NCBI GenBank assembly: GCA_964353255.1
Contig: CAYGVJ010000134.1
Location: 1-14,128 of the forward strand
Source of the DNA: VFZS01 sp964353255
GTDB taxonomy: Bacteria; Acidobacteriota; Terriglobia; Bryobacterales; Bryobacteraceae
Length of the DNA: 14,128 nt
Direction of reading: 5' to 3'
Notes under the pieces: model-generated
Seen by the model: only the letters and a program-made list of their open reading frames with translations
Databases searched by the model: none
Told to the model about the DNA's origin: nothing
Part shown: piece after piece, positions 1 through 6,594 of the stretch
Layout: each line of letters starts with the position of its first letter
Position numbering within the stretch: position 1 is the stretch's first letter
Position numbers and translations under genes: made by a program

Positions 1-92
1 TCATCCTGTCTCCGATCATACCTCTTCTTTTCAATCCGCTGTTCATCGAGATCCGCAGGAGGGCCGAAGCGGCCAAGGCAGAACGCGCCTGA
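1..92 (+). CDS. C-terminal fragment of a probable membrane protein
   Basis: An open frame enters from the left edge (first full codon at base 3) and stops with TGA at 90-92. The 29 visible residues begin with a hydrophobic, proline-containing stretch (ILSPIIPLLFNPLFIEI) and end in a charged tail rich in Arg, Lys, Ala and Glu. This is how the last transmembrane helix and cytoplasmic tail of a transporter usually look, with positive charge on the cytoplasmic side. It converges with the epimerase gene 48 bp downstream. No family can be assigned from this much sequence; a symporter or permease linked to the catabolic genes is possible but is only a guess. It is treated as coding because of its composition and its clean stop, not because of a recognised motif. 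Confidence 0.5.
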   Translation, partial: ILSPIIPLLFNPLFIEIRRRAEAAKAERA

Positions 93-125
93 AGGTCTGG
101 GACGGGACGCCAGGTGCCGCCATCC

Positions 126-142
126 GAGGCCGGCTTGGCCTC
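126..142. terminator. Possible bidirectional stem-loop between convergent genes
   Basis: GAGGCC (126-131) pairs with GGCCTC (137-142) around a 5-nt loop. It sits between the stop of the left-edge gene (92) and the epimerase stop codon (141-143), which it overlaps by two bases. No T-tract follows on either strand, so intrinsic termination is uncertain. Confidence 0.3.
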
Positions 143-1166
143 AGTACCCGCCGTCCTTCACCTCGTATTTTGTCGGCAGGTCCAACGTGGCTCCGCCGGC
201 CTCCACCCAGGTGGCGACCCAGTCCATCAACACTTGCGCGCTCACCTCGGGACAGCCGAGCAGTTGGTGGCACAAGGAGGCGTTGCTCAACAGTGCGGTG
301 GGGCCTGCTTCACCCAGGAAAACCGGCTGCGTGCCGAAACGCTGCGCGAAGAACCACGCGGCGCGGCGCACCGAGATGATCTCCGGCCCGGTGACGTTCA
401 AAACACGCGGCGGCGACTCGCACAGAGCGAGGCTGCGCAGGGCGTAGGAGTTCGCGTCGCCTTGCCAGATAGCATTGAAGCTGCCGACCGCCAGATCGAT
501 CGCCTGCCCGTCGTGCACCTTGCGGGCAACATCAACCAGCACTCCGTACCGGAGATCGACGGCATAGTTCAGCCGGAGCAGCAGGCACCGGGTCCCGTTT
601 TCCCGGGAGTAGTACTCGAACACGCGCTCGCGGCCCAGGCAGGATTGCGCGTACTCGCCGGCCGGGGCTGGCGGGTCGTCTTCCCGCGAGCCGCCGGATG
701 AAACCGGCACGAAGGGATAGACGTTTCCGGTCGAAAACGCCACGATGCGGGAATCGCAAAACCGGCGGACGGCATCCGCAGGCACGGTAGTGTTGATGGC
801 CCAGGTGAGATCCGGCCGTTCCGACGATCCGAATTTCCTCCCGGCCAGATACAGTATGTTTTCGCAGGCCGGCAGCTCCTGGATCTGGCGCGCATCGAGC
901 AGATCGCAAACCATCGTCTCCACCCCGGCATCCTCGAGCCGTTGCTTCACCATCTGGGAAGAGAAGCGGGAAACCGCAATCACGCGGCGGCGGGCGCCGG
1001 CTCTCTCCGAGGCCAGTCGCACCCGCCGGGCTAGCGAAGGCCCCATTTTTCCCCCGGCGCCGAGGATCATCACATCGCCGGACAAGCTGCGGAGCGCCTC
1101 CACATCGGAGGCGCTGGGCGAGGCGAGCAAGGCCTCGAGTTGGTCTTCGGATCCAGGGCAGGTCAT
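141..1166 (-). CDS. NAD-dependent epimerase/dehydratase-like protein (extended SDR fold)
   Basis: This is a 341-residue cytoplasmic Rossmann-fold protein. The nucleotide-binding motif GAGGKMG lies at residues 36-42 after a hydrophobic strand. A downstream strand holds FSTGNVYP (144-151), where extended SDRs carry the catalytic Ser/Thr. The expected YxxxK pair is only half present: Tyr172 is there (EYAQSCLGRE), but position 176 is Cys instead of Lys. The fold and cofactor site are therefore supported, but ordinary epimerase chemistry is not. The ATG at 1166 was chosen because it follows the upstream acetyltransferase stop (1168-1170) by one base, in the usual manner of coupled genes. An in-frame start at 1319 would bury 51 arginine-rich residues inside that neighbour. 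GGAG lies about 10 nt upstream. It is probably the second gene of a two-gene operon with the acetyltransferase. Specific substrate unknown. Confidence 0.85.
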   Translation of the reverse strand: MTCPGSEDQLEALLASPSASDVEALRSLSGDVMILGAGGKMGPSLARRVRLASERAGARRRVIAVSRFSSQMVKQRLEDAGVETMVCDLLDARQIQELPACENILYLAGRKFGSSERPDLTWAINTTVPADAVRRFCDSRIVAFSTGNVYPFVPVSSGGSREDDPPAPAGEYAQSCLGRERVFEYYSRENGTRCLLLRLNYAVDLRYGVLVDVARKVHDGQAIDLAVGSFNAIWQGDANSYALRSLALCESPPRVLNVTGPEIISVRRAAWFFAQRFGTQPVFLGEAGPTALLSNASLCHQLLGCPEVSAQVLMDWVATWVEAGGATLDLPTKYEVKDGGY

Positions 1167-1167
1167 T

Positions 1168-2055
1168 CTATCCGAGCTCCGGGCCCGCCACGCCAAACAG
1201 GTAATCGAGCCGCCCGCCGGAAGGGTCCGGGCCGCAGCGCATCCGGATAAACGGCCGCTGCTCCCGAAACCCCGCTGCCTGAAGCCATTGCAGCCACTCC
1301 GGCGAATGGTCGGGCGCATCCAGGATGAAGGGCTTCCCCGTGTGCCTGGCCAGGCATGCCGACGCCAAGCCCCGGGCCACGTGTTCCCTGGCGGTCACCA
1401 CCGGGCCCAGATGCTCGAACGCGAATCCGTGCCGGCCCAGCGTGAAGCCTTCGATTCGTCCCTCTTCTTCCAGCACCCAGGCGTATTCGGGTGCGCCGTC
1501 GAACAGGGACAGGAGGACCTCGCGACGATCGGCGCCGAACGCCTGGCGGTCCAACTCGGCCACGGCCGGCAAGTCCGCCAGAGTGAGCCGGCGCACCGAG
1601 GCGGGCGCCGGTTCCAGGCCCTGCCCGGAGACCGCCAGGTTCTCCATCCGACGCAGCCGGAACTCCTCGACAAAGCCGTGCCCGCCGTAGATCGGGTATC
1701 CGGCGGGGGTGGCGTCGAGCCGGACGGTTTTCATGTCGGAAAGCGCCGACAACGCTTCCAGGAGCAACTGCGTCCCGATACCCTGGCCGCGGTGGGCCGG
1801 GTCAACCAGCAACATGCTGATCCAGCCGAAGCGGTCCTGGTAACGGAGCGTCGTTACCGTGCCCACGCCCTTCCCCTCCACCTCCGCCACCCGGCAGCCC
1901 CTTGGACTCAGGCGCAGGAACAGTTCCCAATCGCGCGCCAGTTGGTTCCACCGGCAGGCCCGGCACAAGCTCAAGCCCAGCGGGAGGTCTGAGGGCGTCA
2001 TATTACGAAAGGTCGCCCCCGCTGCCGCGCCAGCCGGCGCTGGAGTGTCATTCAT
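1168..2055 (-). CDS. GNAT-family N-acetyltransferase, YitH-like, two-domain
   Basis: This 295-residue protein has two halves. The first (about residues 15-145) is a standard GNAT domain with the acetyl-CoA-binding motif A at 81-94 (MLLVDPAHRGQGIG, R/Q-x-x-G-x-G type). The second half (about 153-290) resembles the YitH-type acetyltransferase domain that is often fused behind a GNAT domain; it contains the pattern LxxxDRxAFGADR and a C-terminal GFR...FIRM strand. The family acetylates small molecules or amino groups; the substrate is not predictable. The ATG at 2055 is chosen because GGGAGG lies 7 nt upstream (2063-2068 on the other strand). A later in-frame ATG at 2001 would also keep the whole domain. 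A consensus-like promoter at 2085-2113 drives it, and the epimerase-like gene follows after one base. Confidence 0.9.
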   Translation of the reverse strand: MNDTPAPAGAAAGATFRNMTPSDLPLGLSLCRACRWNQLARDWELFLRLSPRGCRVAEVEGKGVGTVTTLRYQDRFGWISMLLVDPAHRGQGIGTQLLLEALSALSDMKTVRLDATPAGYPIYGGHGFVEEFRLRRMENLAVSGQGLEPAPASVRRLTLADLPAVAELDRQAFGADRREVLLSLFDGAPEYAWVLEEEGRIEGFTLGRHGFAFEHLGPVVTAREHVARGLASACLARHTGKPFILDAPDHSPEWLQWLQAAGFREQRPFIRMRCGPDPSGGRLDYLFGVAGPELG

Positions 2056-2062
2056 CTGTGAA

Positions 2063-2068
2063 CCTCCC
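2063..2068 (-). promoter_or_regulatory. Strong Shine-Dalgarno of the acetyltransferase gene
   Basis: On the minus strand this reads GGGAGG, 7 nt before the ATG at 2055. It decides for 2055 over the internal ATG at 2001. Confidence 0.8.
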
Positions 2069-2084
2069 GGCGATTCTTCTGGGC

Positions 2085-2113
2085 AGAATACAGCCGGGCG
2101 GGCGGGTTGTCAA
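2085..2113 (-). promoter_or_regulatory. Sigma70-type promoter of the acetyltransferase-epimerase operon
   Basis: On the minus strand a perfect TTGACA -35 (2108-2113) is followed by a 17-bp spacer and TATTCT as the -10 (2085-2090). The predicted start of transcription near 2078 leaves a leader of about 23 nt that contains the GGGAGG ribosome-binding site. Confidence 0.75.
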
Positions 2114-2161
2114 GAAAGATCTCGCCTTGCCTCCCCCCAGTCTGAGCGCTGAACAGGTTTC

Positions 2162-2203
2162 TGCGGCCCGGCGCCGGATATGGGGACGTTCGAGTATTGC
2201 GGG
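2162..2203 (+). pseudogene. Relic of a secreted-protein C-terminal tail (copy 1)
   Basis: In one plus-strand frame the bases 2171-2200 read APDMGTFEYC. This resembles the xDxGAFEY ending of secreted parallel beta-helix proteins of the choice-of-anchor Q type. There is no open frame upstream long enough for a gene. A second relic at 3134-3163 reads APDMGAFEYC; the two 30-base segments differ at 5 positions, 3 of them silent, which is the pattern of diverged coding sequence. The frame then runs on without obvious meaning to a stop at 2267. The family name is from memory of the motif and is tentative. Confidence 0.45.
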
Positions 2204-2261
2204 GAGGCGACCGCTGCACACGGGCGTCGGCCACCCGCAACCGGGCACGCGAAGAAGAGCT

Positions 2262-2561
2262 ATGATTGAAGACGGGATGACGGTGCGCATGACAGAGTCG
2301 GAAGTGGCCCGCGACCTGCACGCCGTGCTGGAGAGGGTCCGGCAGGGGGTTGAGGTCGTAGTCGAGGAGGAGTGCCGGCCTGTCGCCGTGATCCGAGCTC
2401 CGCAAGGGCCTGGCCGCCGCATCAGCGAGTGCATCGCGCTCGCGAAGGCGTACGAAGAACGGTTGGGCTACGCGCCTGTTCCCGATCCGGACTTCGCCAA
2501 GGACGTCGAAGCCGCCATCGCCGCTCACCGCGAACCCCTGGACCCGCCCGCGTGGGACTGA
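2262..2561 (+). CDS. Phd/YefM-family antitoxin of a VapBC-type pair
   Basis: This 99-residue protein has the family pattern: an N-terminal MTVRMTESEVARDLHAVLER segment (residues 6-25), then strands VEVVVEE and RPVAVIRAP that form the Phd/YefM DNA-binding dimer. An acidic, extended C-terminal part follows (about 55-99), as expected for the region that wraps the toxin. Family members bind and neutralise the toxin and repress their own operon. The ATG at 2262 has a purine-rich GAAGAAGAG just upstream. The in-frame ATG at 2277 begins the conserved part exactly and is an equally reasonable start. The stop overlaps the toxin start by 10 nt, so the two are translationally coupled. The pair lies between two relics of a protein tail and is unrelated to its neighbours, which fits a mobile or recently inserted module. 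Confidence 0.85.
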   Translation: MIEDGMTVRMTESEVARDLHAVLERVRQGVEVVVEEECRPVAVIRAPQGPGRRISECIALAKAYEERLGYAPVPDPDFAKDVEAAIAAHREPLDPPAWD

Positions 2562-2965
2562 TCCTTGACTCTAGTGTCATCGTGGCCGCCGAGCGCGGAA
2601 CCCAATCCGTGAGCGAACTCCTGGACTCCATCCGCACGAGAATCGGTGTCACGGAGATCCTCTTATCGGCCATCAGCGTGATCGAACTGGAGCACGGAGT
2701 CTGGCGGGCCAGGACTTCAGACCAAGCCCAACAGCGGCGCGCATACTTGGATGCCGTTTTCGCGGCCATCCCCGTCGAGCCGTTCACCAGAGAGTTGGCC
2801 CAACTGGCTGGCAGGCTCGACGCCGAGTCAAGAAAACAAGGCGTAGTGATCCCCTTCGCCGACCTACAAGTCGGCGTCACCGCCCTGCACTACGGCTATT
2901 CCCTCGCCACGCTCAATGAGCGTCACTTCCGCCTCATCCCGGGCCTCGTCGTCACCCGGCTCTGA
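2552..2965 (+). CDS. vapC: VapC-type PIN-domain toxin (ribonuclease)
   Basis: This 137-residue PIN domain covers the whole protein. The acidic residues expected to hold Mg2+ are visible: Asp6 in LILDSSVIV, Glu45 in SVIELEHG and Asp104 in IPFADLQVG. The C-terminal strand pattern is LATLNERHFRLIPGL, with Asn122 where many relatives have Asn or Asp. PIN toxins of this family cut RNA, often tRNA or rRNA, when released from the antitoxin. The start is a GTG at 2552 inside the end of the antitoxin gene; it gives a 10-nt overlap and puts the first PIN strand at residue 3, as in homologues. An earlier in-frame ATG at 2372 would only add an arginine-rich out-of-frame copy of the antitoxin. The active site looks intact, so the toxin is probably functional. 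Confidence 0.9.
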   Translation: MGLILDSSVIVAAERGTQSVSELLDSIRTRIGVTEILLSAISVIELEHGVWRARTSDQAQQRRAYLDAVFAAIPVEPFTRELAQLAGRLDAESRKQGVVIPFADLQVGVTALHYGYSLATLNERHFRLIPGLVVTRL

Positions 2966-3061
2966 GCCGAGCCCCAGTCACGTCCGACGGACGCTCGATC
3001 GTCGCACGAGCGTTGCGTGCGGACCCGGAGAGCCGGAGTAGCTGCGGCTGGCGGCCTCCGC

Positions 3062-3163
3062 CTGCTCGCCGACGACCCCGGCATCGGCCGGGCCCTGTAT
3101 CTGCCCCGCATCAACGACAGCCAGTGCGAGACCGCGCCGGACATGGGCGCCTTCGAGTACTGC
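3062..3163 (+). pseudogene. Relic of a secreted-protein C-terminal tail (copy 2)
   Basis: The frame reads LLADDPGIGRALYLPRIND and then, at 3134-3163, APDMGAFEYC, followed by EDAPW and low-complexity sequence up to a stop at 3263-3265. The ending resembles the last residues of choice-of-anchor Q / right-handed beta-helix proteins. The frame is open for only 82 codons with no start signal or signal peptide, so this looks like the broken 3' end of a larger gene. Copy 1 lies about 960 bp upstream on the same strand, on the other side of the toxin-antitoxin pair. Confidence 0.5.
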
Positions 3164-3174
3164 GAGGATGCGCC

Positions 3175-3199
3175 GTGGGTAGGGCGGACTCTCAGTCCG
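3175..3199 (-). repeat. Dispersed hairpin repeat, copy A
   Basis: On the minus strand CGGACT-GAG-AGTCCG forms a 6-bp stem with a 3-nt loop and is followed by CCCTACCCAC. Copies B (5250-5272) and C (9849-9872) have the same design: a short GC-rich stem, a purine-rich loop and a trailing CCAC. This points to a genome-wide REP-like family. Confidence 0.45.
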
Positions 3200-3311
3200 A
3201 GCGAGGCTCTCGGCGCTGTGGGTCGGCTCGCAGGCCAGGAGGCCCACCGCACGAAAACCAGGTGACGGCCCAACAGGCGCCCCCAGCGCACCTGGGCGAC
3301 GATCTTTTTCG

Positions 3312-3317
3312 TAGAAT
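3312..3317 (+). promoter_or_regulatory. Possible -10 element of the IclR gene
   Basis: TAGAAT ends 8 bp before the GTG start. No good -35 is visible 16-18 bp upstream. If used, transcription would begin about at the GTG, giving a leaderless mRNA; this fits the absence of a Shine-Dalgarno. ATGAAACCC (3316-3324) overlaps it and equals one half of the operator at 8782-8800, so autoregulation is possible. Confidence 0.35.
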
Positions 3318-3325
3318 GAAACCCT

Positions 3326-4117
3326 GTGGTGGGGCGCGCCAGACGTTCCAAGAAGAGCAAACCGGTCGGGGTTCTGACCAAGACCTTCCAGATTCTCGAC
3401 CTGCTTCGGAGCTCGCTCGAGCCGCTGAACCTCACCCAGATCAGCGCGCAATCGGGCATTAACAAGAGCACCGCGCTGCGGTTGCTCGCTCATCTGGAGG
3501 CCGCCCAGTACGTGAGGCGAGACGCCAGGGGGCAGTACTCGGCCGGAGACGATCTTTCACCGGTCCGCGGGACCTCGACCTTACACCAAACCCTGCGTCG
3601 GCTCGCGCGCCCGCACCTTTGGGACCTGTGGCGGGCGACCCAGGAGAGCGTCAATCTCGCGGTTCTCGACGGGGCAGAGGTAGTCTTTCTGGATTGCCTG
3701 GAAGCCACGCACGAGTTCCGCCTGGTCGCCCACGTCGGCATGCGAGCGGCGCTCTATCGGACCGCCCTGGGCAAGGCTATCCTCGCTTTCCTGCCCGATG
3801 CCAGGCGCGAGGCCGTTGTCAATTCCCTGTGCTTCCAGGCTTTCACTCCCCACACCATCACCTCGGTGGAACCGCTCAACGAGGAGCTCAGGATCACGCG
3901 GGAGCGGGGCTACGCAATCGACAATGAGGAGAGCCACCTCGGGTTGCGCTGCTTGGCCGCGCCGGTTTTCGCCTCCCAGCGCGAGCCTGTGGCCGCCATC
4001 AGTGTATCGGCGCCGATCGGGCGGCTGACGTCCGCGAACATGGGCGCGTTCGCCGCGGCTTTGCGGCAGGCGGCGCAGGGCCTGTCGGACCGGATCGCCT
4101 CTTCCCGAATCGGGTGA
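3326..4117 (+). CDS. IclR-family transcriptional regulator
   Basis: This 263-residue protein has the two IclR parts. A winged helix-turn-helix at about residues 15-75 has LTQISAQSGINKSTALRLLA (36-55) as the HTH. An effector-binding domain at about 90-258 shows the usual marks: GMRAALYRTALGKAILAF (138-155), GYAIDNEESHLGLRCLAAPV (195-214) and a SVSAPIGRL strand (226-234). Members bind small carboxylates or sugar acids and repress or activate catabolic genes. The start is GTG at 3326; a second GTG follows at once, and no Shine-Dalgarno is seen. It converges with an oxidoreductase gene, with 3 bp between the stops. Likely targets are its own promoter (half-site at 3316-3324) and the catabolic operon starting at 8659, which carries two IclR-like palindromes. 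That link is inference. Confidence 0.92.
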   Translation: MVGRARRSKKSKPVGVLTKTFQILDLLRSSLEPLNLTQISAQSGINKSTALRLLAHLEAAQYVRRDARGQYSAGDDLSPVRGTSTLHQTLRRLARPHLWDLWRATQESVNLAVLDGAEVVFLDCLEATHEFRLVAHVGMRAALYRTALGKAILAFLPDARREAVVNSLCFQAFTPHTITSVEPLNEELRITRERGYAIDNEESHLGLRCLAAPVFASQREPVAAISVSAPIGRLTSANMGAFAAALRQAAQGLSDRIASSRIG

Positions 4118-4120
4118 CCT

Positions 4121-5188
4121 CTACCAGACCTTGGTCTCGTCGGCCAGCGGCAGGCGCACCGGCAGCCCCTCCTTAGCGGACTGGTACATTGCCAGCGCCC
4201 ACTCCAGGGTCGGACGAACGCTCGCCAGCGTGATCATCGGTTCGCGGTCCTGTTCGATCGCGCACGCCAGGTCATCGATCACCGCCTGATGGTCGTGGAA
4301 TCCCAGCTCCGCCGCTCCCGTCGCTCCAGTCGCCACGGCCGCGCTGCCGTACCGCCGGATAGCTTCGTCCTCCGGACGCTCATCCTGGAACTGCCAGGTC
4401 TCCATGCGCTCGCCGGCCATGATGGCGGCGCCGCGCTCCCCGTTGATCTCAATGCGGACGTCCGTGCCCGGCCAGAGCGCAGTTGAAGCCTGAATCACCC
4501 CCTGTGCGCCGTTCGCGTAATCGACGAAGGTCAGCAGTGTGTCTTCGAGGTCCACATCCGGATGGGCGAGATTGCTCATTCGCGCCTGCACACGCTTCAC
4601 TGGTCCGGCCAGGTGCTGCAACAGGTCGAGGTAGTGGAACGCCTGCTGTATGGTGACACCAGCTCCCGAGCGGCGCGAGCTGCGCCAGGCATCCATCCGG
4701 AAATATTCGGCGGAGCGGAACCATTTCATGTAGGCGTCGGCGTGGTAGAGCCTGCCGAAACGGCCTTCCTGAATGGCGCTCCGCATGGCCTGGACCGCTT
4801 TGCGGGCCCGGCATTGCAGGACCACGCCGATCTTGACGCCGGCCGCGGCGCACGCCCACTCCATTTCGTCCATCTCGCGTAACGACATCGCGGGCGGCTT
4901 CTCGACCAGCACGTGTTTGCCCGCGCGGGCCGCCTTGACAACGGCATCGAAGTGGAGATGGTTTGGCGTAAGGATGCTGACCACGCGGACCTCGGGATCC
5001 TCCAGCATTTCCTCCCCACTCGCGTAGGCGCGACCACCGTACTGGCCGGTCAGCCTGGCGAGCCGATCGGGGTCGGTGTCGGCTGCGCCCACCAGACGGG
5101 CCTGCTGGGAAGCTTCGAGCGCACGGGCGTGAAAAGGGGCGATCAAGCCTGCCCCGAGGAGTCCAAAACCAACGCGGGAATCGCTCAT
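4121..5188 (-). CDS. Gfo/Idh/MocA-family oxidoreductase
   Basis: This 355-residue NAD(P)-dependent dehydrogenase is of the type that oxidises or reduces sugars, inositols and their derivatives. The N-terminal Rossmann domain has GLLGAGLIAPFHARAL (9-24), and the strand ending in VLVEKPPAMS (93-102) carries the family's Glu-Lys-Pro motif with the catalytic Lys97. The C-terminal domain has FHYLDLLQHL, where His185 and Asp188 stand in the usual HxxD positions. The ATG at 5188 is preferred: AGAGG lies 6 nt upstream and the Rossmann strand begins five residues later. An upstream in-frame start at 5272 would lie inside the MITE-like element. It follows the M20 gene in the same direction with 164 bp between, most of it the repeat. 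It may have been part of the same operon before the insertion. No clear promoter of its own was found. Confidence 0.92.
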   Translation of the reverse strand: MSDSRVGFGLLGAGLIAPFHARALEASQQARLVGAADTDPDRLARLTGQYGGRAYASGEEMLEDPEVRVVSILTPNHLHFDAVVKAARAGKHVLVEKPPAMSLREMDEMEWACAAAGVKIGVVLQCRARKAVQAMRSAIQEGRFGRLYHADAYMKWFRSAEYFRMDAWRSSRRSGAGVTIQQAFHYLDLLQHLAGPVKRVQARMSNLAHPDVDLEDTLLTFVDYANGAQGVIQASTALWPGTDVRIEINGERGAAIMAGERMETWQFQDERPEDEAIRRYGSAAVATGATGAAELGFHDHQAVIDDLACAIEQDREPMITLASVRPTLEWALAMYQSAKEGLPVRLPLADETKVW

Positions 5189-5204
5189 AGGCGCCTCTTC
5201 ATTA

Positions 5205-5309
5205 GTGTCCTGTCTCGCAAGTTGGTTGAGCACTGGAGCCGTTGCAGCCGACAGGCTGAAGGCCTGTCCCACGAGGCAGCATGGTCAAGGGATTTGCGAG
5301 ACAGGACAT
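5205..5309. mobile_element. MITE-like element with 15-bp terminal inverted repeats
   Basis: TGTCCTGTCTCGCAA (5206-5220) is the exact reverse complement of TTGCGAGACAGGACA (5294-5308). The 73 bp between carry no reading frame but contain hairpin repeat copy B (5250-5268). The flanks read ...ATTA|G on the left and T|TACG on the right, so a TA target duplication is possible; this is what Tc1/mariner- or IS630-type transposases produce. The size, perfect ends and lack of coding capacity fit a miniature element mobilised by a transposase encoded elsewhere. Transcribed RNA would fold into a long stem, which could affect expression of the oxidoreductase gene downstream on the minus strand. Confidence 0.65.
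5250..5272 (+). repeat. Dispersed hairpin repeat, copy B
   Basis: GACAGGC (5250-5256) pairs with GCCTGTC (5262-5268) around TGAAG and is followed by CCAC. It resembles copy C at 9849-9872, and it is nested inside the MITE-like element. Confidence 0.5.
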
Positions 5310-5352
5310 TACGGGATCCACCGTGTTTTCACCGGGCCACGCATGACCGGCC

Positions 5353-6594
5353 TCAGCCGCACCACTGCTGGACGAAGCGCGCCAGCAGCGTGGCCGCCGC
5401 ACCGATCTCGTCCAGGCGGATCTGTTCATCGCTGGAATGGGCAAACCGCAGGCTTCCCGGTCCGAACACCACGGTCGGGATTCCCAACTGGTTGTTGTAG
5501 AGCCAGGAGTCGCAGGACGCCGTCATCGCCGCCACCTCGCCCGGCGTGTCCGCCTCTCGGCAGCAGGCCTGAAGCTCTCTCACCAGCGGATGTGCGGGCT
5601 CCAGCACGTGGGCGTCGTGCCGGTAGGTGAACTCCAGCTCGCAGTGCTCGCGTAGCCAGTCGGTGCCGCTCTCCAGGAGGGCCTGTCGCACTTCCTGCAT
5701 CACCTGGCCGCGGGTCCGGTTGGGGAGGAATCCGAGCACGCCTTCCAGGACCGCGCGCGCGGGCGCAGTCGCCGGCCAGTCCCCGGCCCCCAGTCGGCCG
5801 AAAGTGATCGGCATCGGGTTGGCGAATTGGTCGAACAGCGGGATGCCCCGCGACGATTCCAGCAGGCGGGCGTGATAGCGTTCCAGGATCTCGATAACCC
5901 GGACCGCCATTTTAAGTGCGCTGACGGTGTCGGTGGCGCGCCCGCTGTGTCCCGGCCGGCCGGTGCAGGTCGCGCGGAACCAAACCGCGCCGCGCACCGA
6001 CGAACAGATCCGGAGATCGGTCGGCTCCATGACAATGCAGGCGTCGGCACGCTCCCCGCGGCGCACCATGGCCAGCGTCCCGTTTCCGCCCACCTCTTCT
6101 TCGACCACCAGATGAATGAGCACGTCGCCTTTCGGCCGGATGCCCATGCGCGCCAGCGCCAGCAGAACGGTGAACAGCGTGGCGGCCTGACCCTTGGCGT
6201 CGCACGCGCCGCGCCCCCGCACCACGTCCCCGTCCATCCTGGCCAGGAATGGCGATTCCTGGCCTTGGGAAGGCGGCGCCACGTCCAGATGCGTATTGAA
6301 GAGCAGGGAACGGCCGCCGCCCGCGCCAGGCAGGCGCACCCGCAGATTGAAGCGGCCTTCGTAATCCAGGCCCGGTAGCGGGTTCGAGTAGTCCTGGTCC
6401 TGGCGCAGCGCATTGGAAAGAGGGACGCGCTCCACTTCGCCGGCCTGCGCGAAGCACGACGCGGCGTGCTCCATCGCCTCAGTTTCCCGACCCGGAAGCG
6501 ATGGGAAGGCGATCAGGTCGCGCAGGAAACGCTCGGTATCCACGCGCGCGGCCGCGACCGCGGCGGCAATGTTCGCAGGCCCAACTGGTCTCAC
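5353..6594 (-). CDS. M20-family metallopeptidase / deacylase (ArgE/DapE type)
   Basis: This 413-residue di-zinc hydrolase cleaves amide bonds (peptides, N-acyl amino acids or similar). The metal ligands of the family can be seen in order: His102 in FNTHLD with Asp104 behind it, Asp132 in ACDAKGQ, the catalytic/metal pair Glu165-Glu166 in VVEEEVGG, Glu190 in VMEPTDL, and the C-terminal His386 in FAHSSDEQ. His216 in GRPGHSG lies in the lid/dimerisation domain (about 200-320). All expected residues are present, so an active enzyme is likely. The start is GTG at 6594; it overlaps the upstream dehydrogenase stop as GTGA (4-nt overlap), a sign of translational coupling. A longer in-frame reading back to 7053 is a shadow of that gene. 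It is the last gene of the operon that starts at 8659. Exact substrate unknown. Confidence 0.92.
   Translation of the reverse strand: MRPVGPANIAAAVAAARVDTERFLRDLIAFPSLPGRETEAMEHAASCFAQAGEVERVPLSNALRQDQDYSNPLPGLDYEGRFNLRVRLPGAGGGRSLLFNTHLDVAPPSQGQESPFLARMDGDVVRGRGACDAKGQAATLFTVLLALARMGIRPKGDVLIHLVVEEEVGGNGTLAMVRRGERADACIVMEPTDLRICSSVRGAVWFRATCTGRPGHSGRATDTVSALKMAVRVIEILERYHARLLESSRGIPLFDQFANPMPITFGRLGAGDWPATAPARAVLEGVLGFLPNRTRGQVMQEVRQALLESGTDWLREHCELEFTYRHDAHVLEPAHPLVRELQACCREADTPGEVAAMTASCDSWLYNNQLGIPTVVFGPGSLRFAHSSDEQIRLDEIGAAATLLARFVQQWCG

Larger units (their letters stand above)
2966..3325. other. Gene-free stretch with relic coding sequence and a hairpin repeat
   Basis: These 360 bases hold no convincing gene. 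They contain the second protein-tail relic (3062-3163), a hairpin repeat copy (3175-3199) and, at the right end, the promoter region of the IclR gene. CGGCTCTGAGCCG overlaps the vapC stop and could fold weakly, but no T-tract follows it. Confidence 0.6.

Noticed and set aside
745..1992. Long plus-strand open frame of 415 codons opposite the acetyltransferase and epimerase genes
   Set aside because: Its product is Arg/Ser/Pro-rich with no recognisable domain, while the opposite strand encodes two proteins with clear family motifs, a promoter and a ribosome-binding site.
2261..2266. TATGAT as a -10 for the toxin-antitoxin operon
   Set aside because: No -35 or TGn extension is found, and the sequence is the antitoxin start codon context. 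It would only make sense if translation began at 2277.
4126..4137. AGACCTTGGTCT palindrome at the convergent IclR/oxidoreductase ends, as a terminator
   Set aside because: The loop would be only 2 nt, there is no T-tract, and it lies inside the last codons of the oxidoreductase gene.
6587..6594. GGTCTCAC, the same octamer as the left operator halves, at the M20 start codon
   Set aside because: It is made by the GTG start and the overlapping stop codon, the right half is badly spaced (6 bp) and imperfect, and it lies inside the operon.
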